Origin: a virus
IMG/VR virus record: IMGVR_UViG_3300047666_001259
Coordinates: 41,909-105,908 of that record
DNA length: 64,000 bases
Strand: one strand, 5' to 3'
This document shows, one piece after another, positions 9,399 to 18,223 of the stretch. How positions within the stretch are numbered: position 1 is the stretch's first letter; each line of letters begins with the position of its first letter. The notes under the pieces were generated by a model. It did no database searches. It was not told the DNA's origin and saw only the letters and a program-made list of their open reading frames with translations. The position numbers and the translations under genes are program-made.

Positions 9399-9607
9399 TA
9401 CAATTGATTTATTAGTTCACTATGATTGTGACTTAGTTTATTTAAATCCTCAATACTCTTTACTACCGCTAAACGAATAATTTCCTTTTTTTCAATAGTT
9501 TCCTCTTTATCAAGGTCATCACACATCTCAAGGATTAAGTCCCTCAGAGATATAATTTCTTTTTCAACATTCTTTGCTGATTTTAATATTTTATCTTTTC
9601 CGATCAT
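9398..9607 (-). CDS. Small coiled-coil protein, 69 aa
   Basis: Highly charged, almost entirely helical by composition (KNVEKEIISLRDLILEM, then EKKEIIRLAVVKSIEDL). Overlaps both neighbours by one to four bases, so it belongs to the virion operon. Could be a small baseplate or assembly factor; nothing identifies it. Confidence 0.55.
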   Translation of the reverse strand: MIGKDKILKSAKNVEKEIISLRDLILEMCDDLDKEETIEKKEIIRLAVVKSIEDLNKLSHNHSELINQL

Positions 9608-10014
9608 CTTGCTATTCCAATTCCAGTGTGAGGTGCAATTGTGGCTCCAACTACTGAGATTGGCCCACCTGCATTAGCTCCGTTTGCATTTAACAAAGCT
9701 CCTTGATCTAATACTACATCAACTCTCATTTGACCTTGAAGGTGGTCAACAACTTCTTCGCACATCACTTTTACAAATGCCTCGAATACATTTGGTGTTC
9801 CGTCAGCAAGAACTCCTGTAGGGATTCCCGCTTCATCAAATCTTGAAACTATGGAAGAAGAAAGTAGTTGAGAGTTCAGCCCGGGTCTACCCTTTGCCAT
9901 CAATATCTGTCCAATAGAAAGTCTAGGGACAGGAATCCTATCCTCTTCCAACATGAACAAAAGAAAGTTTGCCACCTCCTCTGATTTATTTAATCCTTGA
10001 TCTATTTTTAACAT
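9604..10014 (-). CDS. Putative virion protein, 136 aa
   Basis: Helical first half, then a Gly/Ala-rich C-terminus (LLNANGANAGGPISVVG). A GIPTGVLADGTPN loop lies near residue 65. No recognised family. Tight overlap with 9398-9607 and the position between the hub-like protein and the 421-aa protein suggest a tail or baseplate component. Confidence 0.6.
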   Translation of the reverse strand: MLKIDQGLNKSEEVANFLLFMLEEDRIPVPRLSIGQILMAKGRPGLNSQLLSSSIVSRFDEAGIPTGVLADGTPNVFEAFVKVMCEEVVDHLQGQMRVDVVLDQGALLNANGANAGGPISVVGATIAPHTGIGIAR

Positions 10015-10023
10015 CTTGTTTTT

Positions 10024-11289
10024 TTAAGCGGTTGGTATTGGTACTATGGTTGCTAAAGTCGATGCAGCAGCGGCAAATTTTCTTGCTTTCTCTGCCGTTT
10101 CAGCAACGTCTCCCAGCATTCCAAACCTAGCCTTTATTTTTTCAGCCTTTCTTCTTTGTCTTTCTAAGAAAGTTCTAGCAAAATAGTTTGTCACTAATCT
10201 TTTGAAAACTTTGATTACTTCCAACAAGATAATTGCTAACAACCCTTTTAGTAGAAGGTTTAATATTCTTTCGGAGAATTCAGCTTTTTCTTGGTTGTCT
10301 GGGTCGTTTATAATAGAGCAGGGATCAGAAAGTAAACTATCCTTTGTTACATTAACTCCCGCAGGAGTTGATTGAATAGCGTCCATAATTGGATCAATAT
10401 AAGCGTAAATTATAGTAGAAAAATATCCAATCAACTTCTCTATTAATATTCTGAAGAAACTTTTACCAGCCTTATTAGCGTTCTGTTCGTTATTAATTCC
10501 TTGTGTTTGACTTTGAACGTAATTCACCATCACCTCCATACTTTGAGCTGGAGTCACAGCTTGACCTTCTATGGTTTCTGTTCCTCCTCCTTCAAAAATA
10601 AAAGATGGGTCTTCTGGTAATTTAATCTTTATTGTCTGACAATTTATCTCAAACTCTACTTGCCCAGCCTCTAATTGTCTTTTTAAAGCTATTCTATTGT
10701 ATTCTAAATCTTGATCCTTAACAATTGCTTTGTTTGATAAATCAAAATTCGAAGCAGCGCATACAGCTGCATTAATAAGCCTATCTCTTTCAGCAGCACT
10801 AGGATTTAAATATTCTCCCGCTGGTGAGTCCTTCCCTCCAAATATCATTAAAGCTAAATCTTTAGCCATCTGTTGCTTAAAAGTTTCTAGAAAATTAGTC
10901 GGCATCACAGCACTAAAATAAGCCATGTTTTGTGACTTAAAACTTGAGGCAGTTTCTGCGTCTATTGCACCTGATTGATTGATGTTTGGTAAAGAAATCC
11001 CCTTCTTAGAGAGAGTTTCTGCCAACCCATCTAGAACAGTATCTTCTAAAAAACTTGATCCAGCACCAAAAAGCCTATCAATAAAAACCAAAAACAATAC
11101 CTCAGGTTGAATACCCATACTCTCCATCACTTTGTTTAGATAATCAAACATAGAAACTTGTTGAAATTTCGGAATGTTTATCTGCTTAAACAAAGGAATG
11201 TTTAACAGGTTTTTCATCGAAGATATTTTCGATACAAGTTCTGACTGAGAACTTGTTAAAGGATTTTGGGCTGGTACGTTAAAAGCCAT
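10024..11289 (-). CDS. Putative virion protein with hydrophobic C-terminal helix
   Basis: 421 residues, Ala/Ser-rich and helical. Around residues 345-370 a long hydrophobic stretch (LLLKGLLAIILLEVIKVF) is followed by a strongly basic segment (LERQRRKAEKIKARF). It shares the 11289 boundary with the preceding gene (one-base overlap). The membrane-like helix could act in membrane contact or DNA passage during injection; that is speculation. Not recognised. Confidence 0.6.
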   Translation of the reverse strand: MAFNVPAQNPLTSSQSELVSKISSMKNLLNIPLFKQINIPKFQQVSMFDYLNKVMESMGIQPEVLFLVFIDRLFGAGSSFLEDTVLDGLAETLSKKGISLPNINQSGAIDAETASSFKSQNMAYFSAVMPTNFLETFKQQMAKDLALMIFGGKDSPAGEYLNPSAAERDRLINAAVCAASNFDLSNKAIVKDQDLEYNRIALKRQLEAGQVEFEINCQTIKIKLPEDPSFIFEGGGTETIEGQAVTPAQSMEVMVNYVQSQTQGINNEQNANKAGKSFFRILIEKLIGYFSTIIYAYIDPIMDAIQSTPAGVNVTKDSLLSDPCSIINDPDNQEKAEFSERILNLLLKGLLAIILLEVIKVFKRLVTNYFARTFLERQRRKAEKIKARFGMLGDVAETAEKARKFAAAASTLATIVPIPTA

Positions 11290-11714
11290 TATCTTTCTTT
11301 ATTGTTGTCGTTATCTATTTTTCTCTTTTCTTTCTTTGATCTCCTACCGTCTCTCATGTCTTTTGCCATTTCAGCAAAAAGCTCTCTCTCTTCAAGAGTG
11401 ACAGCAGAAGCTTGAGTCGATTCATCTAATTCGCTATATGCAATCTTCTGGATCGAATTTGCTATATCAATGATTGATGATGACGACTTCGAAGCAAGCT
11501 CTAAATAAGAGATTGCTGTCTTACCAAGCATGGCAATCATTTCTCCCTCATCCATTTCGTTTGCAGCCGCTCGGTACATATCCATTGATTCATTTCTTTC
11601 TTCCATTTTAAGCTTAATGGCATAGTTCATCAGTTCGGTATAAGAGTCTTTGGTAGTTTCGACTACAGGAGTCTTACTATTACTCTCTTCTGGTGTTAAA
11701 TTTTGATCTTCCAT
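11289..11714 (-). CDS. Hypothetical acidic helical protein, 141 aa
   Basis: Acidic N-terminus, central helices (YAIKLKMEERNESMDMYRAA) and a very basic tail (RRSKKEKRKID). First gene of a transcription unit by its preceding TATTTAT box at 11730. Resembles phage assembly chaperones in size and charge distribution, but no homology is claimed. Confidence 0.55.
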   Translation of the reverse strand: MEDQNLTPEESNSKTPVVETTKDSYTELMNYAIKLKMEERNESMDMYRAAANEMDEGEMIAMLGKTAISYLELASKSSSSIIDIANSIQKIAYSELDESTQASAVTLEERELFAEMAKDMRDGRRSKKEKRKIDNDNNKER

Positions 11715-11729
11715 ATCAATTTGTTTTTC

Positions 11730-11736
11730 ATAAATA
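11730..11736 (-). promoter_or_regulatory. Putative late promoter box TATTTAT
   Basis: TATTTAT lies 15 nt upstream of the start at 11714 in the short gap to the gene at 11749. Confidence 0.4.
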
Positions 11737-11748
11737 AAGCATTAAAAA

Positions 11749-12135
11749 TTATCTACTTTTAAGAAAATTAGTTTTCATCACAGCATATTTAAATTCTAAG
11801 CTTCTTGTGATGTTTAATAAAGCGGGTTTACTTGCCCTAACAGGAGTCTCTCGGATTAAATATTGGATGAAGTGTTTCCTTGAGTGAATAATCTCTTTCA
11901 ATTCAGAATATGGCATTTCATTAAAGTCTTCAATTAAACTAGCCACCGTCTGAAAAAAGAAATATTTCTCATCGTTATCTGTATTCAAATACATATCGCA
12001 ATCATGGTCTAACCCAGCTAGTATAAAATGATAAAAGCCAGCACAGTTCTGGTTATTGATCCCTGCGTGGCTTTTGTCATTAAATATAGTTCTGAGGAAA
12101 GAGTAAAAAATTGCTTGTCTTACTTCTAAATCCAT
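11749..12135 (-). CDS. Hypothetical protein, 128 aa
   Basis: Helical, aromatic-rich protein (YSFLRTIFNDKSH, YHFILAGLDHDCDMY). Its start overlaps the stop of the sigma-factor gene by one base, so it is likely translated with it. A role in late transcription is possible from this coupling only. Confidence 0.55.
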   Translation of the reverse strand: MDLEVRQAIFYSFLRTIFNDKSHAGINNQNCAGFYHFILAGLDHDCDMYLNTDNDEKYFFFQTVASLIEDFNEMPYSELKEIIHSRKHFIQYLIRETPVRASKPALLNITRSLEFKYAVMKTNFLKSR

Positions 12136-13010
12136 TATCCTTCTTCTTTCTTCTTTATAAATCCTTGTTTCTTAACTCGGTAGAAGGCTCTGATCCTAGT
12201 TAGAGAGTAAGTGATATCTTTTCTCTGTAACCCAGTTTCTTCCGCTATCTCTTTATAAATATCAACTTTATTATAAGCTCCAATTTTATGGTGTTCCGTT
12301 AGGATATACACTAGAGCTTTTGAAACTGTGATATCATTCTTTGTCCACTTACTCTCTTCACCTTTCTCAATTTCTTCTTCAAGAAGAGATTTTATGTAGT
12401 GAAAGAGTTGGAACATGATATCCATTTCTTCTAATGGCAATCCCTCCTCATCTAAGCTCTCCAGTCTCTTCGCATCCACTTCTGGTTTATGATCTTCATA
12501 ATCCAAAAGTCTAGACTTAGTTTCGTGGGTCTTCTTTATTTCATTCATACAATAGTTCTTCGCCATTGTCCCGAAATAAGAAAAAGATTTATGACCCTTG
12601 TAAGGATCAAAGTTTGCAAACTTGTCGTGTATGTGACCAAGACAGTCGTTGTGAGCTGTCCTTACGTCAATGTCATATCTGAAAAGTTTATATCTATAAA
12701 TGATATTCTCGACTAACCTGTTTAAAGGTTTTTCTAAATGCTTTATGTACAAGCGATTCTTCTTATCTTGTACTTCCTCGCTCATAGACCATTCAATCTT
12801 GTCTTGAAACTCCGCCAGAGTTCCATCTTCAATTGTTGAGTCATAAGTTTCTTTCCTGTTTTCTAAGTACTGTTTCATCTTAGCAGTTAAAAATCGAGTA
12901 TCCATTTCTAAGAACACTCTCACCGCCTCTTCTGTTTCAGCTGTCCAGTATATTTTCTTCTTCTTTTTTTCAGGTATTACATTAACTATTGGTGCTGTGT
13001 TACCTGTCAT
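12135..13010 (-). CDS. Late transcription sigma factor, T4 gp55-like / sigma-70 region 2
   Basis: 291 residues. Residues about 90-162 match sigma region 2: KPLNRLVENIIYRYKLF, AHNDCLGHIHDKFANFDPYK, then the region 2.2-2.3 signature SFSYFGTMAKNYCMNEIKK. The C-terminal part (about 205-285) has two helical stretches including KVDIYKEIAEETGLQRKDI that look like a helix-turn-helix for DNA contact. In T4-like phages this factor redirects host RNA polymerase to late promoters. Its neighbour at 13000 is a truncated copy. The TATTTAT motif is a candidate target. Confidence 0.8.
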   Translation of the reverse strand: MTGNTAPIVNVIPEKKKKKIYWTAETEEAVRVFLEMDTRFLTAKMKQYLENRKETYDSTIEDGTLAEFQDKIEWSMSEEVQDKKNRLYIKHLEKPLNRLVENIIYRYKLFRYDIDVRTAHNDCLGHIHDKFANFDPYKGHKSFSYFGTMAKNYCMNEIKKTHETKSRLLDYEDHKPEVDAKRLESLDEEGLPLEEMDIMFQLFHYIKSLLEEEIEKGEESKWTKNDITVSKALVYILTEHHKIGAYNKVDIYKEIAEETGLQRKDITYSLTRIRAFYRVKKQGFIKKKEEG

Positions 13011-13458
13011 TATATTTTTTATTTTTTTTAATCTTATAAATCTCGTTCATAACATAACTTTTTATTATTGTACTGTAGTAAGAGTAAGATTTATATCCTA
13101 TGTAGGGATTAAAATTTGTAAATTTTTCATATACATAACTTAAACAATCATTATGAGCTGTTATTATATCAATGCCATAATCGGATAGCATGTAACGATA
13201 AAAAATGTTTTCTATCATTTGATTTAAAGGTTTTTCTAATTGATTTTTGTACAATCTATTTTTCTTATCTTGCACTTCTTCACTCATTGACCATTCAATT
13301 TTCTTCTGATACGATGCTAAACTACCTTTAAGACACCTAGTTAAAAATTGAGTGTCCATCTCTAAAAACAACCTAACAGATTCTTCCGTTTCATCTGTCC
13401 AACATATGTTGTTATTTTCAGGCGGTGCAGTTTTTTTTCGCTCTGCGTTACCTCTCAT
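13000..13458 (-). CDS. Truncated tandem paralogue of the late sigma factor (region 2 only)
   Basis: 152 residues, strongly similar to the first 165 residues of the downstream sigma factor: both share WTxETEExVRxFLEMDT, KIEWSMSEEVQDKKNRLY, and xAHNDCL. It lacks about 17 residues after position 45 and everything after region 2, ending in a lysine-rich tail. Substitutions cluster in the promoter-melting segment (FNPYIGYKSYSYYSTI instead of FDPYKGHKSFSYFGTM). It overlaps the full-length gene by 11 nt. It could be a competing or alternative sigma, or a decaying duplicate; the intact frame argues for function. Confidence 0.75.
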   Translation of the reverse strand: MRGNAERKKTAPPENNNICWTDETEESVRLFLEMDTQFLTRCLKGSLASYQKKIEWSMSEEVQDKKNRLYKNQLEKPLNQMIENIFYRYMLSDYGIDIITAHNDCLSYVYEKFTNFNPYIGYKSYSYYSTIIKSYVMNEIYKIKKNKKYNDR

Positions 13459-13460
13459 TT

Positions 13461-14423
13461 TTACGCTGTTTGTTCGATTAATTCTACTCTGCTTAAATCG
13501 TCATCGAAGAATACATAATCATCTAGAGCTGCTTGCGTCCAGTGTTGAATCTCTCCTTGAGTAATTCCACCATTTTCAGGCTTCAATTGTGTAAGGTGAG
13601 AAGGAATTTTAGAAGATTTATGAGTAAATGTATCGGTAGCTGTGTGTCTCAGCAAATAACCTACTCTTGGGATATTCATCACCTGAATATCGTTGTATAC
13701 CATTCTCAAAAAGAATTCGTAATAGTTTGTTATTTTTAAACATCCTTTCATAGGATACATTAAACCATCTCTTTCCTCAATATTATCACTCTCCTCCACT
13801 AAAGATGACACTCGATAAAGTGCGCCTAAAGGGTGAATACAATTAAATCTACTCAATAACATATAGTCATAGTATCCTGCGGATTCAGCCATGTTGTCTG
13901 CCCAGCAGAATTCATTAATATATGAAGTAAATGATTCAGCGATCATATTCTTGATCAAAGGTAGGAAGATTCCAACTTTAGCGTTTTCTTCAGCATATTT
14001 CTCTGCTATTTCGTACCACTTAAGAGATACTTCATCTTCACATTCAACAACCGAGAAATAATCATACCCAGAATCTACCGCTAGTTGGAACGTCTTATTA
14101 AAGATGTCCGCAAAGCTATTAATCTCGATCTGCTCAATTGTGTGATTTACCTCTGTTCCATCGAAATATTCGATTTTCTTTTCAGTTTCTTTTCCATCCT
14201 CATCTTCTCCGTCTACGAAAACAGAAATAGTAGGCTTCTTAATAACTTCAGAAATTGTCTCTAACTCGTCATCTGCAAAACCTTCGTGTAGAAATACTAC
14301 ATCAATGGGTTTGTCTTGCATAGAAAGTCCGTATAGACACTTATTTAAAAGCTCAATTCTTAAGTCTTTGTTGAGGTATACCCCAACAAGTGTATTAGTT
14401 TGTTTTTGCGGCTTCAAGCTCAT
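13461..14423 (-). CDS. GT-A type glycosyltransferase-like protein
   Basis: 320 residues from ATG 14423 (GAAAG upstream); an earlier ATG at 14480 lies deep inside the previous gene. The N-terminus NTLVGVYLNKDLRIELLNKC and the DYFSVVECEDEVS segment, which takes the place of the metal-binding acidic motif, fit a GT2-like nucleotide-sugar fold. Late aromatic and histidine motifs are unassigned. It overlaps the GT4-like gene by 29 nt; together they may glycosylate virion protein or DNA. Confidence 0.6.
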   Translation of the reverse strand: MSLKPQKQTNTLVGVYLNKDLRIELLNKCLYGLSMQDKPIDVVFLHEGFADDELETISEVIKKPTISVFVDGEDEDGKETEKKIEYFDGTEVNHTIEQIEINSFADIFNKTFQLAVDSGYDYFSVVECEDEVSLKWYEIAEKYAEENAKVGIFLPLIKNMIAESFTSYINEFCWADNMAESAGYYDYMLLSRFNCIHPLGALYRVSSLVEESDNIEERDGLMYPMKGCLKITNYYEFFLRMVYNDIQVMNIPRVGYLLRHTATDTFTHKSSKIPSHLTQLKPENGGITQGEIQHWTQAALDDYVFFDDDLSRVELIEQTA

Positions 14424-15603
14424 GTGTTCTTTCAGTTTTATATTCTTTAATAATTTCAAAAATTCTTTCCTTCTCACCACTTACGGTATAATTCTTAAGA
14501 AGGTCTTCATAGTCAGATTGGATTTGTGGAACATCCATTTCTCCAGATAACCATTTTTCCAATGCTACACCTAAAAGTTCTACCATTTGGAATATTTCTC
14601 CGTTGTGCGCCCAGAATCCATTATTATCCTTCACATACTCTTTTGAGCCGAATGGGAACCATCCAACTACGTGAGTACCAGAAGCCATTGATTCTAGTGG
14701 TAATGTACCAAATCCAGCAATCTCATCTGTATACATACAGAAAGCGAATTCTGAAAGTCTTTCAGCAAACTCTTCACGCTTCAAACCTCCTAGCTCCACA
14801 AATCTCACCCATCTTAGGTGTGGGTTTACAGCACGGAACATTTTAATGATGTTCATTACTTTGAGATTAGTTTCTTGACCTCTTGGGGTCATGAAAGCCA
14901 CCATAGGCTTTTTCTTTGAGATTTCCTCTGGAAGTTGAAAGACTTCTCTATCGATCCCTTGACGAATCTTCTTGATGTTCATGCCCGGCATCGTGGTGTT
15001 GATAAACTCGGTAATAGCATCCGAAACAGAAACAACGTCTCTAATTCCGAAGTTTTGCCAGCTTTGACCATCCTGCATTCCAGTAAGGACATATGCCCAA
15101 CTTTGCGCTAACACAATTCTCTTACAAGAAACTTGTGCTGTCATTTGCATAATATTAGGGAATCCCTCAGGGATAAACATAAAGTCTTCCGACTGAACTT
15201 GAAGTGGCGTAGTTTCAAACGTAACTACCTTACCTTCCGAGTTGATCGTCTTTGCCTCTTTGTCTCCTAATGCTTTGAATTCTATTTTACTAATATCAAA
15301 ATCAACCCAATCAGCATTAAATGTATTAAAAATGTCTACTCTCTTTTTAGCTTTCACAGACTCTTGTTGTGATAAGTTAGGGTCGTGTTGTGGCTCATAC
15401 CACACCTTGATATCATATCTCTCAGATAAGTGAGATGCCAACCTTAAGAGAACGCCAACGCCACCACTAGGGGTAGGCATTGCAGGACAATAAAAATGTA
15501 CAGTGAATTTATCTCCTCTGATTCTTTCTACCACCTGATCGATTAGTTCGTTACGGCTAACCTCTTCTTTTTGGACTTCTTGCTCTTGAATTTCTTCTGC
15601 CAT
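14395..15603 (-). CDS. GT4-family glycosyltransferase (GT-B fold)
   Basis: 402 residues. After an acidic leader, residues about 33-60 contain FYCPAMPTPSGGVGVLLRL, the glycine loop of the N-terminal Rossmann domain. The C-terminal domain has AFMTPRGQETNLK, and EIAGFGTLPLESMASGTHVVG, the E-x7-E sugar-nucleotide motif of retaining GT4 enzymes. Acceptor unknown. It has its own host-type promoter box at 15629 and overlaps the next gene, forming a two-glycosyltransferase unit upstream of the sigma genes. Confidence 0.85.
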   Translation of the reverse strand: MAEEIQEQEVQKEEVSRNELIDQVVERIRGDKFTVHFYCPAMPTPSGGVGVLLRLASHLSERYDIKVWYEPQHDPNLSQQESVKAKKRVDIFNTFNADWVDFDISKIEFKALGDKEAKTINSEGKVVTFETTPLQVQSEDFMFIPEGFPNIMQMTAQVSCKRIVLAQSWAYVLTGMQDGQSWQNFGIRDVVSVSDAITEFINTTMPGMNIKKIRQGIDREVFQLPEEISKKKPMVAFMTPRGQETNLKVMNIIKMFRAVNPHLRWVRFVELGGLKREEFAERLSEFAFCMYTDEIAGFGTLPLESMASGTHVVGWFPFGSKEYVKDNNGFWAHNGEIFQMVELLGVALEKWLSGEMDVPQIQSDYEDLLKNYTVSGEKERIFEIIKEYKTERTHELEAAKTN

Positions 15604-15628
15604 AATTGTTTTATTTGGATTACTAAGT

Positions 15629-15636
15629 CAAACTTA
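15629..15636 (-). promoter_or_regulatory. Bacteroidota-type promoter, TAAGTTTG with upstream TTG
   Basis: On the minus strand TAAGTTTG lies 25 nt upstream of the glycosyltransferase start at 15603, with a TTG 20 nt further upstream, the spacing expected of Bacteroidota -33/-7 promoters. Confidence 0.6.
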
Positions 15637-15740
15637 GACAGCTAGGATTTAAAATTCAAGTTTTTTTTAAAAAAACTATTTAACCATGTTTTTTTTGATT
15701 TTCACGATCAATCTTCTTATTTTAATTAAAATTATACACA

Positions 15741-15956
15741 ATGGATTTAAATTCAGCAATTAAAGTACTTATCGACAGCACTCTTAAAGCTCAAGAAAGT
15801 GGGCTTTACTCTTGGTATGAATCAAGAGATATAGCTAACGCAGTTGACGCTATAGAAGAAATTTCTAGACAACAACAAGAAATATTAGCAGCTCAACACG
15901 TTAAAAAAGAAAACGAGCAACCAGCTATCCCGCCTGTTGCTCGTCCTCAAGAGTAA
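15741..15956 (+). CDS. Small hypothetical protein, 71 aa
   Basis: Isolated plus-strand gene in a divergent arrangement with the GT4 gene. Helical N-terminus (MDLNSAIKVLIDSTLKAQE), then a Gln/Glu-rich helix and a proline-rich tail. No recognised domain. Confidence 0.5.
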   Translation: MDLNSAIKVLIDSTLKAQESGLYSWYESRDIANAVDAIEEISRQQQEILAAQHVKKENEQPAIPPVARPQE

Positions 15957-15964
15957 GTTTGATT

Positions 15965-16546
15965 TTAAAGGATTCTATACTGAGAATCCCTTTTTAGAAT
16001 GAAGTCATTTTTCGTTTCAACGAAGAATGATTCTTTAATTGTGTCGTATATTACAGTTTCCTTGCTATCTTTACCTAGATCAATGTAAACTCCAACTACA
16101 TTATCCCAATCTGCATTCCAGTGGTTTTTTCCGTAGATTTCTTTGTATCCATTACCTTCTAAGATAGAATTAATCTCATCGAGAGAATCTCTCACGTCAC
16201 TCACCATCCCATTTCTAGCGGAAACCAGAATAGATTTCGTCTTGTTTGGGAATGACTCTAAAAGACCTTTTGAAAAGTCATCGTATTCAAATGTGCTTTC
16301 ATGCAATAACTTTTGTCTGTTGAATTCCATATCAACATGTTCAGTTAATGGCTTACCATTAACTGCTTTAACATTGTAAAGGATGCCATCATACTTTCCT
16401 TTCTCAAACGACCTTCTTTTAAACTTGATGGTTTTCTTAACTGTCTCGTCTTCTTTTCCTTCGTTAAGAATCTTAATTGTATTCAACGTCCTGCTTTCAC
16501 GAATTCCGATTAACTCCAAATTCCTCTTTTTTCCTGTTTGTTCCAT
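15965..16546 (-). CDS. Hypothetical protein, 193 aa
   Basis: Mixed alpha/beta protein with basic N-terminus (EQTGKKRNLELIGI). Contains NKTKSILVSARNGMVSDVR and WNADWDNVVGVYIDLG. No family recognised. A TATTTAT box lies 16 nt upstream. Confidence 0.6.
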   Translation of the reverse strand: MEQTGKKRNLELIGIRESRTLNTIKILNEGKEDETVKKTIKFKRRSFEKGKYDGILYNVKAVNGKPLTEHVDMEFNRQKLLHESTFEYDDFSKGLLESFPNKTKSILVSARNGMVSDVRDSLDEINSILEGNGYKEIYGKNHWNADWDNVVGVYIDLGKDSKETVIYDTIKESFFVETKNDFILKRDSQYRIL

Positions 16547-16562
16547 AACTTTTTCATTTCTA

Positions 16563-16569
16563 ATAAATA
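16563..16569 (-). promoter_or_regulatory. Putative late promoter box TATTTAT
   Basis: Exact motif 16 nt upstream of the start at 16546, immediately after the stop of the upstream gene at 16581. Confidence 0.4.
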
Positions 16570-16580
16570 GTTAAGGAAAT

Positions 16581-16853
16581 TTATTTTTTGCCACTTTTAA
16601 TGTTATCGAGATTGATATTCAACCCACTTAACATGCCGTTATCTTGCACTTTATCATTCTGGCTTCTAATCCCTTTCTTTTGATCAGTAAAGGCTGTTTC
16701 TAGTATTGTTTCTATGATCTCGGAAGAAACCCCTATTAATCTATTTTTCATTTGGTCTGCATCTAAACCCTCTTCGTTATTATGCCAGCTTGCTATCTTA
16801 AAATAAGTTAGCTTAACAAGCTCGTCCATGTCAATCTGTATTTCTTTCATCAT
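16581..16853 (-). CDS. Hypothetical protein, 90 aa
   Basis: Helical N-terminal half (IDMDELVKLTYFKIASWH), then a GLDADQMKNRLIG turn and a polar tail. Overlaps the end of the upstream gene by 23 nt. Not recognised. Confidence 0.5.
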   Translation of the reverse strand: MMKEIQIDMDELVKLTYFKIASWHNNEEGLDADQMKNRLIGVSSEIIETILETAFTDQKKGIRSQNDKVQDNGMLSGLNINLDNIKSGKK

Positions 16854-17250
16854 CTATCATTTTTAAACATTTATCTATTATACTACTTTTTATGTCATAC
16901 TCCAAATTAACAACACCACCCTCTCCTTCAATTTTCTTCTCAATTCTCCATTCAGCACCCTCTTTCTTAGTGTAGTGCTTCATGGTGGAATATTCGTTTC
17001 CTGATTCAATGATTTTCATCCAAGTATAATCTTTCGGAAGAAGTTGATATACAATCTGTTTTTTAGAAACCATAATACTTTCATACAGCTTCCCGTCTTT
17101 ATGCTTTTCTATTTCTAGGTAGTTTGCAAAGTTCACTCCCGTCATTTTGGGATTAAATACATATTTATAGGAGACACCATCTTCTGCCTCAGTCGTGAAG
17201 TTGTGAGTGGTTCCCATAAAATGAGAAGAGTGATAATTAGAAGTCTTCAT
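16831..17250 (-). CDS. Hypothetical protein, 139 aa
   Basis: I prefer ATG 17250 (MKTSNYHSSHFMG) over a TTG at 17265. Beta-rich with several tryptophan and lysine residues. The start is only 16 nt from the divergent GTG at 17267, so the two genes share a very short control region. Not recognised. Confidence 0.55.
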   Translation of the reverse strand: MKTSNYHSSHFMGTTHNFTTEAEDGVSYKYVFNPKMTGVNFANYLEIEKHKDGKLYESIMVSKKQIVYQLLPKDYTWMKIIESGNEYSTMKHYTKKEGAEWRIEKKIEGEGGVVNLEYDIKSSIIDKCLKMIDDERNTD

Positions 17251-17266
17251 ACTAAAAGATAACAAC

Positions 17267-18223
17267 GTGGCTAAGAAAAATCAAATAGAAGACCGAAAAC
17301 CTGTTTTAAGAGATGCCATGCTCTACTATTATTTAGAGTTTGAATCTGAAGTTTTAACTGGAGAAGATATCAAAAAACTTTTAAGTTATGCCGATTTAGA
17401 TAAGGTTCCAGATAGGGTCATCCTTCTAAATGATATCTACTCAGAAAACCTTGACTGGAACCAACTATCCAACGCAAAAATAGCTAGACTAATTTCTATG
17501 TTCATTGACCGTAAGGATGTCCAATTCATTCTGGATAAAGTCAATTTGAAAGAAAAAAAATTTAAGATCAGGGAAATCATTTGGTGTATAGCTAGAATGC
17601 CTGAACTTACAGAAAATACTTTTGGAATAGATTTAAAAAAACTCACAAAAAAAGATGCCTACACTCTATTGAGTCTTGGGCATGATTATTTTATTGACAG
17701 GATCGATATATCTCGATACAGGTTCAATCCAACAGAGATATATAAAATTGTCAGATCATATCTGTTCGACAGACCAATTATGGAAAAAGTTAAATCTAAT
17801 ACATTAGAAGGGTTTCACGTATCTCAAGTATTAATCAATACTGGGAGAGATAATCTTGATCTTATAAAATTAGAGAAACTCACCCCAAGTCATTGGGTAG
17901 AAGTTTTAGGGAAAAGGAAATTTTTATTTGATCTTTGTGATTTCAGTAAGTTTCTCGAAGAGGATGTAATCTTTGCTATTAAACTAGTATCAATATTTCC
18001 CGATTATCAACCTGCTCATAATTTCATTCTAAAAAAGAAAGACACTATTGGGGATAAAGGGTGGGGTATGTTGTTAGAGTTGTTTCCAACTAAATACATA
18101 GATCACTGCGATTACGGTAGCTTGTATGAAGGTACGTGGGTTAAAGTTGTAGACAAACATCCAGAGCTTCTATCTTATAGAGCTAAAGTGGTTAAGAAGG
18201 CTCCAGAACTTCCGATAATATAA
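17267..18223 (+). CDS. Hypothetical helical-repeat protein, 318 aa
   Basis: GTG start. The sequence is a string of amphipathic units of roughly 25-30 residues, each mixing leucine/isoleucine with a WNQLSNAKIARLIS- or LTPSHWVEVLGKRKF-like core, resembling helical-repeat scaffolds (pentapeptide-free, HEAT- or LRV-like). Such proteins usually bind protein or nucleic acid. No catalytic motif seen. Ends one base before the convergent gene at 18224. Confidence 0.6.
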   Translation: MAKKNQIEDRKPVLRDAMLYYYLEFESEVLTGEDIKKLLSYADLDKVPDRVILLNDIYSENLDWNQLSNAKIARLISMFIDRKDVQFILDKVNLKEKKFKIREIIWCIARMPELTENTFGIDLKKLTKKDAYTLLSLGHDYFIDRIDISRYRFNPTEIYKIVRSYLFDRPIMEKVKSNTLEGFHVSQVLINTGRDNLDLIKLEKLTPSHWVEVLGKRKFLFDLCDFSKFLEEDVIFAIKLVSIFPDYQPAHNFILKKKDTIGDKGWGMLLELFPTKYIDHCDYGSLYEGTWVKVVDKHPELLSYRAKVVKKAPELPII

